This document shows, one piece after another, positions 26,800-35,500 of a stretch of DNA of 64,000 nucleotides (within the stretch, counting starts at the first letter, position 1; each line of letters opens with the position of its first letter). This stretch comes from a virus. The translations under genes and the position numbers were made by a program. The DNA lies in the IMG/VR virus record IMGVR_UViG_3300032053_000004, positions 124,001 through 188,000 of that record; one strand, given 5' to 3'. A model generated the notes under the pieces. It had not been told where the DNA came from. It saw only the letters and a list, made by a program, of their open reading frames with translations, and did not search any database.

Positions 26800-28125
26800 A
26801 TGCCCGCACCTCCTGATCGATACCCTGAAATTCTAGAACAAATTTATCCGGCTATCCCGTTAGCGCCGTTGAACGTTCTAGCCTCTACGGGTTTCGAAAA
26901 AGGAGTCGTAGATATCCGCTGGACGAATCCGGCAGAAATTGCGGCTAATACCACATTTAATATTTTAGGGGTCAATGTTTATCGGAGTTTTGACTCGGCC
27001 TTTGGTCCATATTTTCGTTTAACCCAAGTTCCTATCGGGTCTACATTTTATAGAGATAGATCTGACATACGGATGGCGGTTCAAGAAAACGTATCCGATT
27101 CTTTCATTTTAAGAGGACCAACTTCAGACCCTAGTTCTCGATATGTATTTAGGACTATTCAACGTCCTATCCATTTAGACCAATTTCCGGGATTGTCTGA
27201 CTGGACGAATTTAAATGTCCAGGTCACTATTAATGGAAAAAAGTCATTTGTTGAAAAAATTGATTCAACCTTAGGGGAGGTTTCTTTAGGTATCTATCCA
27301 TCTTTTGATGTTGGTAATAAAGAACAAATTCAACCAGTTTTACCTACGAATCCAAGCGATGTTGTTCTCGCTACCTACAAATACGTAAAATCATTTGTTC
27401 CAACAGATTTAGCCCAAAGGATATTCTATCGTTTAACCACTGTCGCATATGATCCTGAATGCAATCAACTCATAGAAACTCCTCTTGATCGAGCTTCGCA
27501 AACGAACAATCAAGAAGTTGAGAAGCTCGATTGGATTTGGAAAGAAGCAGTGCGTCGTAATCGTTGGATTCTCCAAATGGGAGGAGAACGAGTCAAATTA
27601 TTTATTAGAAGAGTCGTAGGACCGAATTGTGGTTGTAACTCTTCCATATACAAACAACCTTCTTCTGATTGTGTTGTTTGTTATGGAACGGGGATTATTG
27701 GTGGATATTCTGGTCCTTATGATATAGTAATAGCTCCGGACGACGCGGACAAATCCATAAAACAAGCAAATCGTGGAAGAAATTTAGATCACTCGTACGA
27801 GACTTGGACTAGTCCGAGTCCTCTTCTTTCTCAAAGGGATTTTGTAGTTAAACTGAATGGCGATCGTTATGGGATAGGTCCTGTTCGAATGCCGACAAAT
27901 CGGGGTATGCAACTCCAACAATTTTTCACTATTTCTCACTTAGATGAACAAGATATTAGATATAAAATTCCAGTTCTTGATACGACAGTTCTTGTTTTTC
28001 CACAAACTCGTTATACTATTCCTGGAAAAGGTAACGCAACTCCGATGGTCACGGAGTCTCAACGGATCCCGGATGAACATGAGATTCGAGGGGCCACCGT
28101 TACATTCCAAAATACTCAGTACTAG
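26800..28125 (+). CDS. Virion structural protein with zinc-knuckle-like Cys cluster
   Basis: 441 residues. Residues about 20-125 look like a fibronectin-III-type domain (GVVDIRWTNPAEIAANTTFN, VNVYRSFDSAFGPYFRLTQV). Near residues 275-305 four to five cysteines cluster in NCGCNSS and DCVVCYGTGIIGG; CxxCxGxG is the spacing of DnaJ-type zinc modules. The C-terminal part is beta-rich (YGIGPVRMPTNRGMQLQQFF, HEIRGATVTFQNTQY). It opens the head/neck-like run and is followed by two smaller proteins. A structural metal site in a neck or adaptor protein is plausible; no assignment is certain. Confidence 0.65.
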   Translation: MPAPPDRYPEILEQIYPAIPLAPLNVLASTGFEKGVVDIRWTNPAEIAANTTFNILGVNVYRSFDSAFGPYFRLTQVPIGSTFYRDRSDIRMAVQENVSDSFILRGPTSDPSSRYVFRTIQRPIHLDQFPGLSDWTNLNVQVTINGKKSFVEKIDSTLGEVSLGIYPSFDVGNKEQIQPVLPTNPSDVVLATYKYVKSFVPTDLAQRIFYRLTTVAYDPECNQLIETPLDRASQTNNQEVEKLDWIWKEAVRRNRWILQMGGERVKLFIRRVVGPNCGCNSSIYKQPSSDCVVCYGTGIIGGYSGPYDIVIAPDDADKSIKQANRGRNLDHSYETWTSPSPLLSQRDFVVKLNGDRYGIGPVRMPTNRGMQLQQFFTISHLDEQDIRYKIPVLDTTVLVFPQTRYTIPGKGNATPMVTESQRIPDEHEIRGATVTFQNTQY

Positions 28126-28184
28126 TTCCTTTATTTAAATCGGAAAATTATCCTATCTCATGAGCGTCGTTAAGGGCGATGAGT

Positions 28185-28841
28185 ATGCAAAAGAAAAAAA
28201 ACGTAAATTATGCGACTCAATTAAATACGGTAGTCGATAGAATACTAGATAATATAGTAGATAATATAGCTAAAGATGGACTTGTTCTTTTAAAGAAAGT
28301 ATTAGATTCATCCGGTTTTGCGGATTCTGAGTATCTTAAAGATTATGAAGTATATGCTCATGTAACCGGACACTCCATAACTTTTGAAATTCTTCTCGAC
28401 ACATCAGCTATAGACGAAATTGAACAAGAAAAATCAGAAGAAGCAAAAGAAAAAGCTGAAAAAATAAAAGAAAAAAAGATTGAAAGAGCCTCTAGGTCTT
28501 ACGGGATTGTAAAAACCGGGCCAGCCAGAGTTCTTGGAGTTCGAGACGCTCGTTCTCCAGCTATAGACGCGCGGACGGATAATAGAAAGAATTCGAAAGA
28601 CCGATTAGTTGAACATGAGATAGCTTTAGTAGCTCCTCGTGGTCTTTCCGTAAAAAGGAATGGTAAAGTTTCTCTTAAATTAAAAAGAACAGCGAGAGAA
28701 ACTGATACTGAATTCATTTATCCTAAACGAGACCCTGAAGGAATAATAAAAGAGTTTCTTGATAAGTTAAGTGATATAACTAAGAAGAATTTTCTTCCAG
28801 AACTTGAAAAAGCGATATCTAAATATGCTTCTCAAAATTAA
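28185..28841 (+). CDS. Hypothetical virion-cluster protein with charged coiled coil
   Basis: About 218 residues. The ATG at 28185 is chosen because AGGG lies eight bases upstream, while the in-frame ATG at 28179 is too close to it. Features are an N-terminal helical part (YATQLNTVVDRILDNIVDNI), a strongly charged segment (EKSEEAKEKAEKIKEKKIER) likely to be coiled coil, and a basic C-terminal half (VKRNGKVSLKLKRTARETD). It overlaps the next start. The basic surface and position suggest a head-completion or DNA-contacting component. Family not recognised. Confidence 0.6.
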   Translation: MQKKKNVNYATQLNTVVDRILDNIVDNIAKDGLVLLKKVLDSSGFADSEYLKDYEVYAHVTGHSITFEILLDTSAIDEIEQEKSEEAKEKAEKIKEKKIERASRSYGIVKTGPARVLGVRDARSPAIDARTDNRKNSKDRLVEHEIALVAPRGLSVKRNGKVSLKLKRTARETDTEFIYPKRDPEGIIKEFLDKLSDITKKNFLPELEKAISKYASQN

Positions 28842-29385
28842 ATTGATAAATCAGATATCTTCAGATATAATTATTGAGGATATAGGAGTTAAATTGAGTG
28901 GGAAAGGTGATTCCCGTATAGTAGATTTTGACATTGCCTCAAAGTCTAAAGATTTGGTTCGTATGGCTGGAATAGTTAGACAAGAGCAAATTCCTGTGCT
29001 TAAAATTTGGCCATTCACATCCACCCCGGATATTCCGGTTCCAAAATCTATAATTCCCCCTCAAAAGCCGAACCCCGTCAAAATCATAATTCACGATGAT
29101 CAATCAAAAGCCATTTCAGAACTTTCTTCAAAAATGGATATGATTCTTCAAATGCTTTCGGAAAAATCTAATACTCCGACAACTATCGTAAATCAAATAA
29201 TGCCTTCATCTGGACAGATTGCTCAGTCTCCGATGAAAAAATCGGATGATCCGGTATTCATACCTAGTAAGATAGTCCCGGATGGAGTTGAATCAAATAT
29301 GAATATTAAATCTAATGAAATTCAGAAAGAAGATATTGAAGATGTGAGTAGAAAACTTGGTTCTTTGTTAAGATCTAAGAAGTAA
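28825..29385 (+). CDS. Hypothetical virion-cluster protein
   Basis: About 186 residues from the ATG at 28825, which lies inside the end of the previous gene. A TTG at 28804 would give a longer overlap and is less likely. The N-terminal 60 residues are beta-like (SSDIIIEDIGVKLSGKGDSR), followed by a Pro-rich linker (PDIPVPKSIIPPQKPNPVK) and a helix (AISELSSKMDMILQMLSEK). The tail ends DVSRKLGSLLRSKK. It lies just before the actin-like ATPase and may be its partner. Unrecognised. Confidence 0.58.
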   Translation: MLLKIKLINQISSDIIIEDIGVKLSGKGDSRIVDFDIASKSKDLVRMAGIVRQEQIPVLKIWPFTSTPDIPVPKSIIPPQKPNPVKIIIHDDQSKAISELSSKMDMILQMLSEKSNTPTTIVNQIMPSSGQIAQSPMKKSDDPVFIPSKIVPDGVESNMNIKSNEIQKEDIEDVSRKLGSLLRSKK

Positions 29386-29397
29386 TGTTATACTGGA

Positions 29398-30426
29398 ATG
29401 GCTAGGAAAGAAACACATATGGAAAAGTCTGAAATCGTTCCAGGTTGCTCTATAGACGTTGGCACCATGAACTTGGTGGCCGCTCGTCGATCTGGGAAAA
29501 AAGTATCCACTAATCGAATTCGAAATGCTTTTATAGATTTAGAACCTGATAAGAAGAGAATGCTTAAGTTGAGTAACACGAGTTTCGTAGAACTCGGGGA
29601 TCGTCTTTTAGTCTTGGGCGACGAAGCTTTAGAAACCGCTAATTTGTTTAATCGTGAAGCTCGCCGCCCAATGTCTGGAGGATTGATGGCTTCAGGAGAA
29701 CTTGATTCTCAACAAATTATCAGTTTGATGATGAAAAAAATATTAGGAGATCCTACAGTCCCTAATGAAAAATGTGCTTATTCAGTCCCTGCCCCGGCTG
29801 TTGATGTTAATGATTCTGATATCACATATCATAAAGCAGTTTTAAAGAAAATTTTGACTGAGCTTGGATACGATGCCATAGATGTTAATGAAGCTTTAGC
29901 CATCATATTTTCAGAGTGTGGTAATGAAAATTTTTCTGGCCTTGGGATAAGCTATGGTTCTGGTATGACTAATGTTTGTCTTGCCTATAACGCCATGAGT
30001 GCCATGGAGTTCTCTTTAGGGAGAGGCGGGGATTACATAGATCGTGGAGCCGCTAAAGCTGTTGGCACTACAGCTGCTCGAATTTGTTCTATTAAAGAAG
30101 GTAAGTCTAAATCTGTAGACATAACTAAACCTGAAACTCGGGAAGAAGAAGCTATAGCTTTGTTCGTTCAAACTCTCATAGATTATACTATAGATAATAT
30201 CATTACTCATTTTCATAATGTAAAAAGTGAGCTTTTCATACCGAAACCAGTTCCTATAATAGTTTCCGGCGGGACTTCATTGGCTAATGGATTTTTGGAG
30301 AAATTTAAGGAACGATTTAAACTTCATTCAGGAAAGTTCCCGTTTCAAGTTTCAGATATAAGGGCTGCTGCTGACCCTATGACAGCTGTGTCTACCGGAC
30401 TGTTATTATTGAGTCAGATGGATTGA
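29398..30426 (+). CDS. Actin/Hsp70-superfamily ATPase (MreB/ParM/MamK-like)
   Basis: 342 residues from the ATG at 29398. The ASKHA fold motifs occur in order: phosphate-1 CSIDVGTMNLVA (near residue 17), connect-1 VNEALAIIFSE, phosphate-2 LGISYGSGMTNVCL, a loop SLGRGGDYIDRGAAKAVGTT as in MreB/Hsp70-type proteins, and the adenosine motif PIIVSGGTSLANGF. Length suits an actin-like filament former and is too short for full Hsp70 with its substrate domain. Phage actins such as AlpC move phage DNA in the cell; others segregate plasmids or position proteins. It lies among virion genes rather than replication genes, so a role in assembly, localisation or chaperoning is possible. Polymerisation cannot be read from sequence. 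Confidence 0.82.
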   Translation: MARKETHMEKSEIVPGCSIDVGTMNLVAARRSGKKVSTNRIRNAFIDLEPDKKRMLKLSNTSFVELGDRLLVLGDEALETANLFNREARRPMSGGLMASGELDSQQIISLMMKKILGDPTVPNEKCAYSVPAPAVDVNDSDITYHKAVLKKILTELGYDAIDVNEALAIIFSECGNENFSGLGISYGSGMTNVCLAYNAMSAMEFSLGRGGDYIDRGAAKAVGTTAARICSIKEGKSKSVDITKPETREEEAIALFVQTLIDYTIDNIITHFHNVKSELFIPKPVPIIVSGGTSLANGFLEKFKERFKLHSGKFPFQVSDIRAAADPMTAVSTGLLLLSQMD

Positions 30427-30456
30427 TTGATACCTGTTTAATGCGGAATACTTAAT

Positions 30457-30738
30457 ATGGATAATTATTTTCGTGGCGTTCCTGTTGGAAAGATAATCAC
30501 GACTGTTGAAGACGTTATATCTCATAACGCTTCTGTTGGTATACTTTCTCCCTCAGGTCAACCGACTAATCAAGTCGATCCTCCTTCGCTCCCTTTAGCC
30601 CCAGAGCCTCCCCAAAATACTGGGGGTTCTCAGGAAGAAATTCCTGCTGTGGAAGCTTCTGAACCTGTGGAAGCTTCTGAACCTGTGGAAGCTTCTGAAT
30701 CTGATGCATCAGATTCTCCAAAGCGTCGTCGTCGATAA
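30457..30738 (+). CDS. Small acidic protein with tandem EPVEAS repeats
   Basis: 93 residues. A folded-looking start (FRGVPVGKIITTVEDVISHN) is followed by a Pro/Gln-rich disordered stretch. An 18-bp tandem repeat at about 30649-30699 encodes VEASEP units, and the protein ends in a basic RRRR tail. The repeat is slippage-prone. It sits between the ATPase and a virion protein; function unknown. Confidence 0.58.
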   Translation: MDNYFRGVPVGKIITTVEDVISHNASVGILSPSGQPTNQVDPPSLPLAPEPPQNTGGSQEEIPAVEASEPVEASEPVEASESDASDSPKRRRR

Positions 30739-30750
30739 CGAAGGCGTGAT

Positions 30751-31962
30751 GTGCAATATTCTTGGCTCAGTTCACCTATTAAGAAGAAGCTCATACATGA
30801 GCTTCGTTCAATATTAGAGAGTCACCCCAGATACCGGGGTGACGCTCAAAACGTTCAAAATAAATTCGCCTTTACCGAAAGGCCTCAACGTGGGATTATA
30901 CTAAATAATACTTCTGCAGATCGAGTTAGACTATCTGCAGATAACTATATCGGTTGTCTTTCTTCATTTTGTATGCTTGCTTATTACACGGATTTTCCTG
31001 GGACTACTATTGAGTGGGTTCGGGAAAATTCGGATTTGCTTTATAAGATTTCCCCAAAAAGGAACATTTTTCCTAGTCATCCTGGCGTATATAATATATC
31101 AATAACTGAAGTTCCGGATGAAGCTCATAATATTCCTGGGAAATTTGTTATAACTCCTCTTTTGACCATTACTAATGAACCACTGATTGTTTTTTCTAGT
31201 TCAGGTGATTTTGATGCCCAGCTTTCTCATGAAAATATCTATCCAGGGTCCGTTAGGCTTTGGTTAGATCAAAGAATAGCTCTTCTAGAAGGTGTAGACT
31301 TTATTGTTGAAAATACGACCGGATATGTAACGTTTTTAAAACCAACTCCTACTGGGTATTCAGTTTCTGCTGATTATCGATTCATAATCCCGGATCAAGG
31401 TCCACTTGATTTTAAATCAGAAGAATTTGATGCTACTTCAATTCCTGGAGTCGTTATAGCATTTGGTGATCGGGCTCAAAAAGGAGACCGGTTATCTATT
31501 GTTGTGACTGACGAAAGAGTTGATACTGCCTCAATTTATGGCGGGAAATTTGAAATCAATACTGAACTTATAGTTTTTACTCGGGACGCTGAAGACCGAG
31601 AAAAAATGAGCGATTATGTGATAATTAAAATGCTTGAGCGCCAAAATGATCTCGGATTTTTAGGCATAGAACTTCTCGATATTTCCCCAGGGGGTGAGAG
31701 CGAAGAAGTTTACAATGAAGCCACTGACGATTATTTTTATGATAGCACAATCTCGCTTTCTCTTCGGGTAGACTGGGAGTCATACATTCCTCTCCCGATC
31801 GAAGTCGAAGCTATCCGTATGACATCTAAATCAGCAGAACAAGAAACTGGTTATTTGGATGGAACATTCCCATACGATTTATTGAAAATCGGTTCTCCTG
31901 TGGAAGTTGCAGGGGTGAATACTATTATCGGTCGGAATATCGGATATGAGCGAACTCGTTAG
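30751..31962 (+). CDS. Virion structural protein (neck/tail-completion candidate)
   Basis: 403 residues from a GTG start (MQYSWLSSPIKKKLIHELRS). The N-terminal 60 residues are helical and basic; the rest is beta-rich: GSVRLWLDQRIALLEGVDFI, GYVTFLKPTPTGYSVSADYR, GVVIAFGDRAQKGDRLSIVV, SLSLRVDWESYIPLPIEVEA. The order relative to the sheath and the mostly beta content suit a neck or tail-terminator component of a myovirus. No exact family is recognised. A small inverted repeat lies near the 5' end of the gene. Confidence 0.62.
   Translation: MQYSWLSSPIKKKLIHELRSILESHPRYRGDAQNVQNKFAFTERPQRGIILNNTSADRVRLSADNYIGCLSSFCMLAYYTDFPGTTIEWVRENSDLLYKISPKRNIFPSHPGVYNISITEVPDEAHNIPGKFVITPLLTITNEPLIVFSSSGDFDAQLSHENIYPGSVRLWLDQRIALLEGVDFIVENTTGYVTFLKPTPTGYSVSADYRFIIPDQGPLDFKSEEFDATSIPGVVIAFGDRAQKGDRLSIVVTDERVDTASIYGGKFEINTELIVFTRDAEDREKMSDYVIIKMLERQNDLGFLGIELLDISPGGESEEVYNEATDDYFYDSTISLSLRVDWESYIPLPIEVEAIRMTSKSAEQETGYLDGTFPYDLLKIGSPVEVAGVNTIIGRNIGYERTR
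30821..30843 (+). repeat. Short inverted repeat inside coding sequence
   Basis: GTCACCCC and GGGGTGAC are separated by seven bases, giving a stable GC-rich hairpin about 70 bases into the gene. It could affect translation or be chance; no T run follows. Confidence 0.5.
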
Positions 31963-32001
31963 AAATTTTGTGACATAGTTCGATTCCATTAGATCTCTTT
32001 A

Positions 32002-32016
32002 GTATAGTTTATCGTG
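32002..32016 (+). promoter_or_regulatory. Second copy of the GTATAGTTTAT motif
   Basis: GTATAGTTTATCGTG abuts the GTG start of the zinc-ribbon gene. It matches the string before the GTG at 10425 except for one inserted T. It is a candidate late promoter or start-site signal; no -35-like partner is obvious. Confidence 0.3.
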
Positions 32017-32427
32017 CCTGTATTTGAATACACATGCAAAAATTGCGATGTTGGTTTCGAAGAAATTTTAGTTAATTCAGAAGATATTAAAAATTTTTTC
32101 GAAAAGCATAAATGTCCTGTTTGCAATAAATGGGCGAAAAGACAACCAGTTTCCGCAGTGAATTTTACTTTTAAGTCCTCTACACCTGGAAACTCAGGGT
32201 CTCATGATTTGGATTATCCGACCTTAGATAAGGCTGTCGGAAGATCTTCTGAGAAAAAATGGGGAAAAATTAATGATAGAAAAGCTGCCCGAGACAAAGT
32301 AAGAAAAGAATCTGGTACCAATTCTATAACTCAAATCGGTAATAAAATGATGCCGACTTCTCCTGAAAAATTGGCAGTACGTCAAAAAGCTTTCGAAACT
32401 TTAAGAGAAGTTTCGAAAAAGTCTTAG
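32014..32427 (+). CDS. FmdB-type zinc-ribbon protein
   Basis: 137 residues from a GTG start. The N-terminal ribbon has Cys8, Cys11, Cys34 and Cys37 (YEYTCKNC-like start, KCPVCNKWAKR), typical of the FmdB family of small zinc ribbons. The remainder is basic and helical (KWGKINDRKAARDKVRKESG). FmdB-like proteins occur in many phage late clusters without a proven role; regulation or assembly has been proposed. The start is preceded directly by GTATAGTTTATC, the motif also found before the GTG at 10425. Confidence 0.75.
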   Translation: MPVFEYTCKNCDVGFEEILVNSEDIKNFFEKHKCPVCNKWAKRQPVSAVNFTFKSSTPGNSGSHDLDYPTLDKAVGRSSEKKWGKINDRKAARDKVRKESGTNSITQIGNKMMPTSPEKLAVRQKAFETLREVSKKS

Positions 32428-32473
32428 ATATTAATAAATCAGCCTAGTCTCATTGTTGAGGCTTCTATGATTT

Positions 32474-32507
32474 GAGTTTCTTGAGCCCTTCCGGTCTCAA
32501 GAAACTC
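32474..32507 (+). terminator. Hairpin between zinc-ribbon and sheath genes
   Basis: GAGTTTCTTGAG and its complement form a 12-bp perfect stem with a 10-base loop, in the 160-base gap before the sheath gene. A T-rich stretch follows after about 15 bases. It may end the upstream transcript or structure the sheath leader. Confidence 0.6.
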
Positions 32508-32586
32508 ATACATAGATTTGTTTTGCGGATTTTTTAGTACATAGACCAAGACGTAGACCTTCTAGATTAGGAAGGGAATCAGGAAA

Positions 32587-35500
32587 ATGGGAATCGGACC
32601 TTTCACCACATACGCACCTCCTGGAGTTTACACGAGCACCTTAGTTGAACCGGCCGTCGGTCAACTTTTAGGTGGTCTTCGTATACCTGTACTAATTGGC
32701 ACAGGCCAAGAATCTATGTCTCAGGACAATTATGAAATTGTCCGTGGGTCTAGCAGCGTATCCGATACTCCGATCTTCGGAGAAGACGTCGCTGCCCGCT
32801 GGGTTGTTAGTGGTACTAACACCAACCCGGTCCTTGGTAACCAAACCGGGGATCTTTTCAAGTTCCGAGTTCGGAACTATCCGATCGTAGATGGGACTGG
32901 CATCGGGCGGACTGCCTTTGACGCTAACCGCGTTGCAGTTTCTGTCAATGGCCAACCTGTATCTGTTTCTGGTGTTGATGGCACTAACGGCATCGTCTCT
33001 CTTTTAATTGCTCCTGAGCCTACTGATATTGTTACAGTTAATTATTATTTCCACCGTAAAGATACCAGAATCACCGATGACGTCTCGATTCAGGTGACGC
33101 TCGGATCTGCCGTTCTGATTGTTCCGAGAGTAGAGACATATGTCATAGTTACTGGTGTTAACGACACATTAATCGTTAATGTCAATGATTCGGCCAGTTC
33201 TTCGACGATCGTTTTCCCGGCGGCTACATATACCGCTGCTTCAGCGGCTAATGCTATTAATATAGCGGCCATTCCGGGTCTCACAGCCTCGGTCCATGTT
33301 GATAATCAGGCCTTGAATCACGTTCAGCTCGTTGCTCAAGGAAACGTTCTGATTGGTTCAGGAAACGCCAACGGAACCTTCGGACTCAATCCGGGCGCAT
33401 ATACGAATAGAAATCGTAGTTTCCGAGTATTCAACGGTCCGATCGTTGACGGGTCTGATGGTGGCATTACGACCACTGATCCTTCGAAGGTCGTGGTTAT
33501 GGTTAATGGCACTCAGGTTCTCGCTTCGGCGGTGGACGGTGCCAATCGTTTAGTGACTCTTTCGTCTGCTCCTTTTAATGCAGCGATAGTTACTATTCAA
33601 TACTACTTCAACACATACCAAGATACTTTCGATTATCTCCCGAATTCAAATATCGTTTCGACCGGGAATGTCGGCATATCCCCTGGCCGTCGGGACTATC
33701 TGAACGGCCCCGATTTCATCGTCATAAACCAAGGCGATCAGTCCATAATTCAGTGGGGTACCGCCTTCCAGGTTCAGCCGGGAACGAGAACCGGAACCAC
33801 GTTTTTCGATGGAACCCAAGTTCTTGGGTTACTTGTCGATGATCGCATATTTGCGATAGAGTGTGCTCGATTTACTAATCCGACTACAAATTCGATCGAG
33901 ACGAATGTTTGGACGCTTCCGCTCCAGCCTACGACCGGAAATGGGCGTGATACGCCTCTTTCAACTTCTGTATTCAATGCCATAACGAATGGCAGAATTG
34001 ATCTTCCAACCGATCAGCCTGAACTGGTTACTGCTTATGTTGGAAAAACGGTCCGCGACGCTCTCGGGCGTCCTCCGGTCACCGTTCTTGCGGTTGATTC
34101 TGTGACCAATAATATAACTCTTAAAGATCCGGTTCCAGCGGATTATAGAGTTTACGCAACATTCTGGTACAATCGTATTCAGGATGACACTTATACCCTG
34201 ACGGTCATCAACGCTGGTTCTACTGGTGTTGGTACGTATAACGTCGCATCCCAAGCTCAGGGTCGTAATCTTCTGAGTATGAGATTCGGAACGAAGACGG
34301 CTCTTCCCCAATCGGTTAATTTCCCGAGTGGTTCAGAACTCAATCCCGACGCGATTCAATTCGGTGGGAACCCGGTTTCTGAAACTGCGACTATTACTTT
34401 CACGTTGCAACCGGCGACTCACGCTTCGTTCACCAATGCGAACGCGGAGCCGTACGATCTGTTTGCCCCAGGGTCGAACATTTTCGGGAGCGTCATTATT
34501 GACGGTGTTCCGATCAGCGTGAACATGTCTACGGCTTATCCGGCAACTCTCGCCGGTCAGCCGGTGTTTACTCCGGCAACTCTCGTTTTCGCGGCGACGG
34601 ATCGTCTCGTTCTTGAAGTTGATGGTGTTTCGCTCAGCCCAATCGATGTGAGCGCTCTCACTACGCTCTCGGCTGTTGCGAACTCGGTCAATGAACAGAC
34701 TGTTATCGATCTCGCAAATGAGCTGAAGGCGGATTATAACTCTCATATTGCATCTACGACATATCATCTTGCAGCGGACGTCGCTAACCCGGTTACATCT
34801 CCTGATGCAACCTCACTTGCATCTGCTATTACTCTCATAAACGAGATGCAGGGTGACTACAACGCCCACAGAGTCAGCGTAGTTTTCCATCCAAACGCTG
34901 ATATAATTAACGTATCGGCGGCGGCTGCAGCTGTCGATCTTCCGACTGCCGTCACACTCGCTAATGAACTGAAGACCGTATTTAACTCTCATCGCGTTCA
35001 GTTCAATACAACGAACGGAAACGTTCATGTTATTGATGATACAGTGAACGTTGTTTCCACTCCCAATTCTGGTGGAGTGGCAACAGTTATCACTTACGGA
35101 ACCGAACAGGTTCTGGGTCTTCAGAGCACGAAGACTCCAGCAGCAGCACCTTCTGGATTGAATGATCTTTCTAGAACCAAGGTTTTGATCCCGGTTCTTT
35201 CGGGCCAAACTGACGCGGCGTCTAAAATCGGCCTCCAGTCCAATTTGGAAGCCACTGGGTCTTACAACTCGATCAATCAGCCTGGATTCCAAGTTAGTGG
35301 AAACGCCGGACCATTCAATATTTCAGCATCGGTTACTGATCAGTTTAGGTTCAATATTGACGGAACTGATTTTACTTCAATTCTTCCGTCAGGATCAACG
35401 ACTTCAACTACAGCAGTCGCCAACGCCATCAACGGAACCATAGCTTCAGCGGCCGACATAGCAACCGCTACAGCTACGCTCGTTACTCTTGCAAACGATA

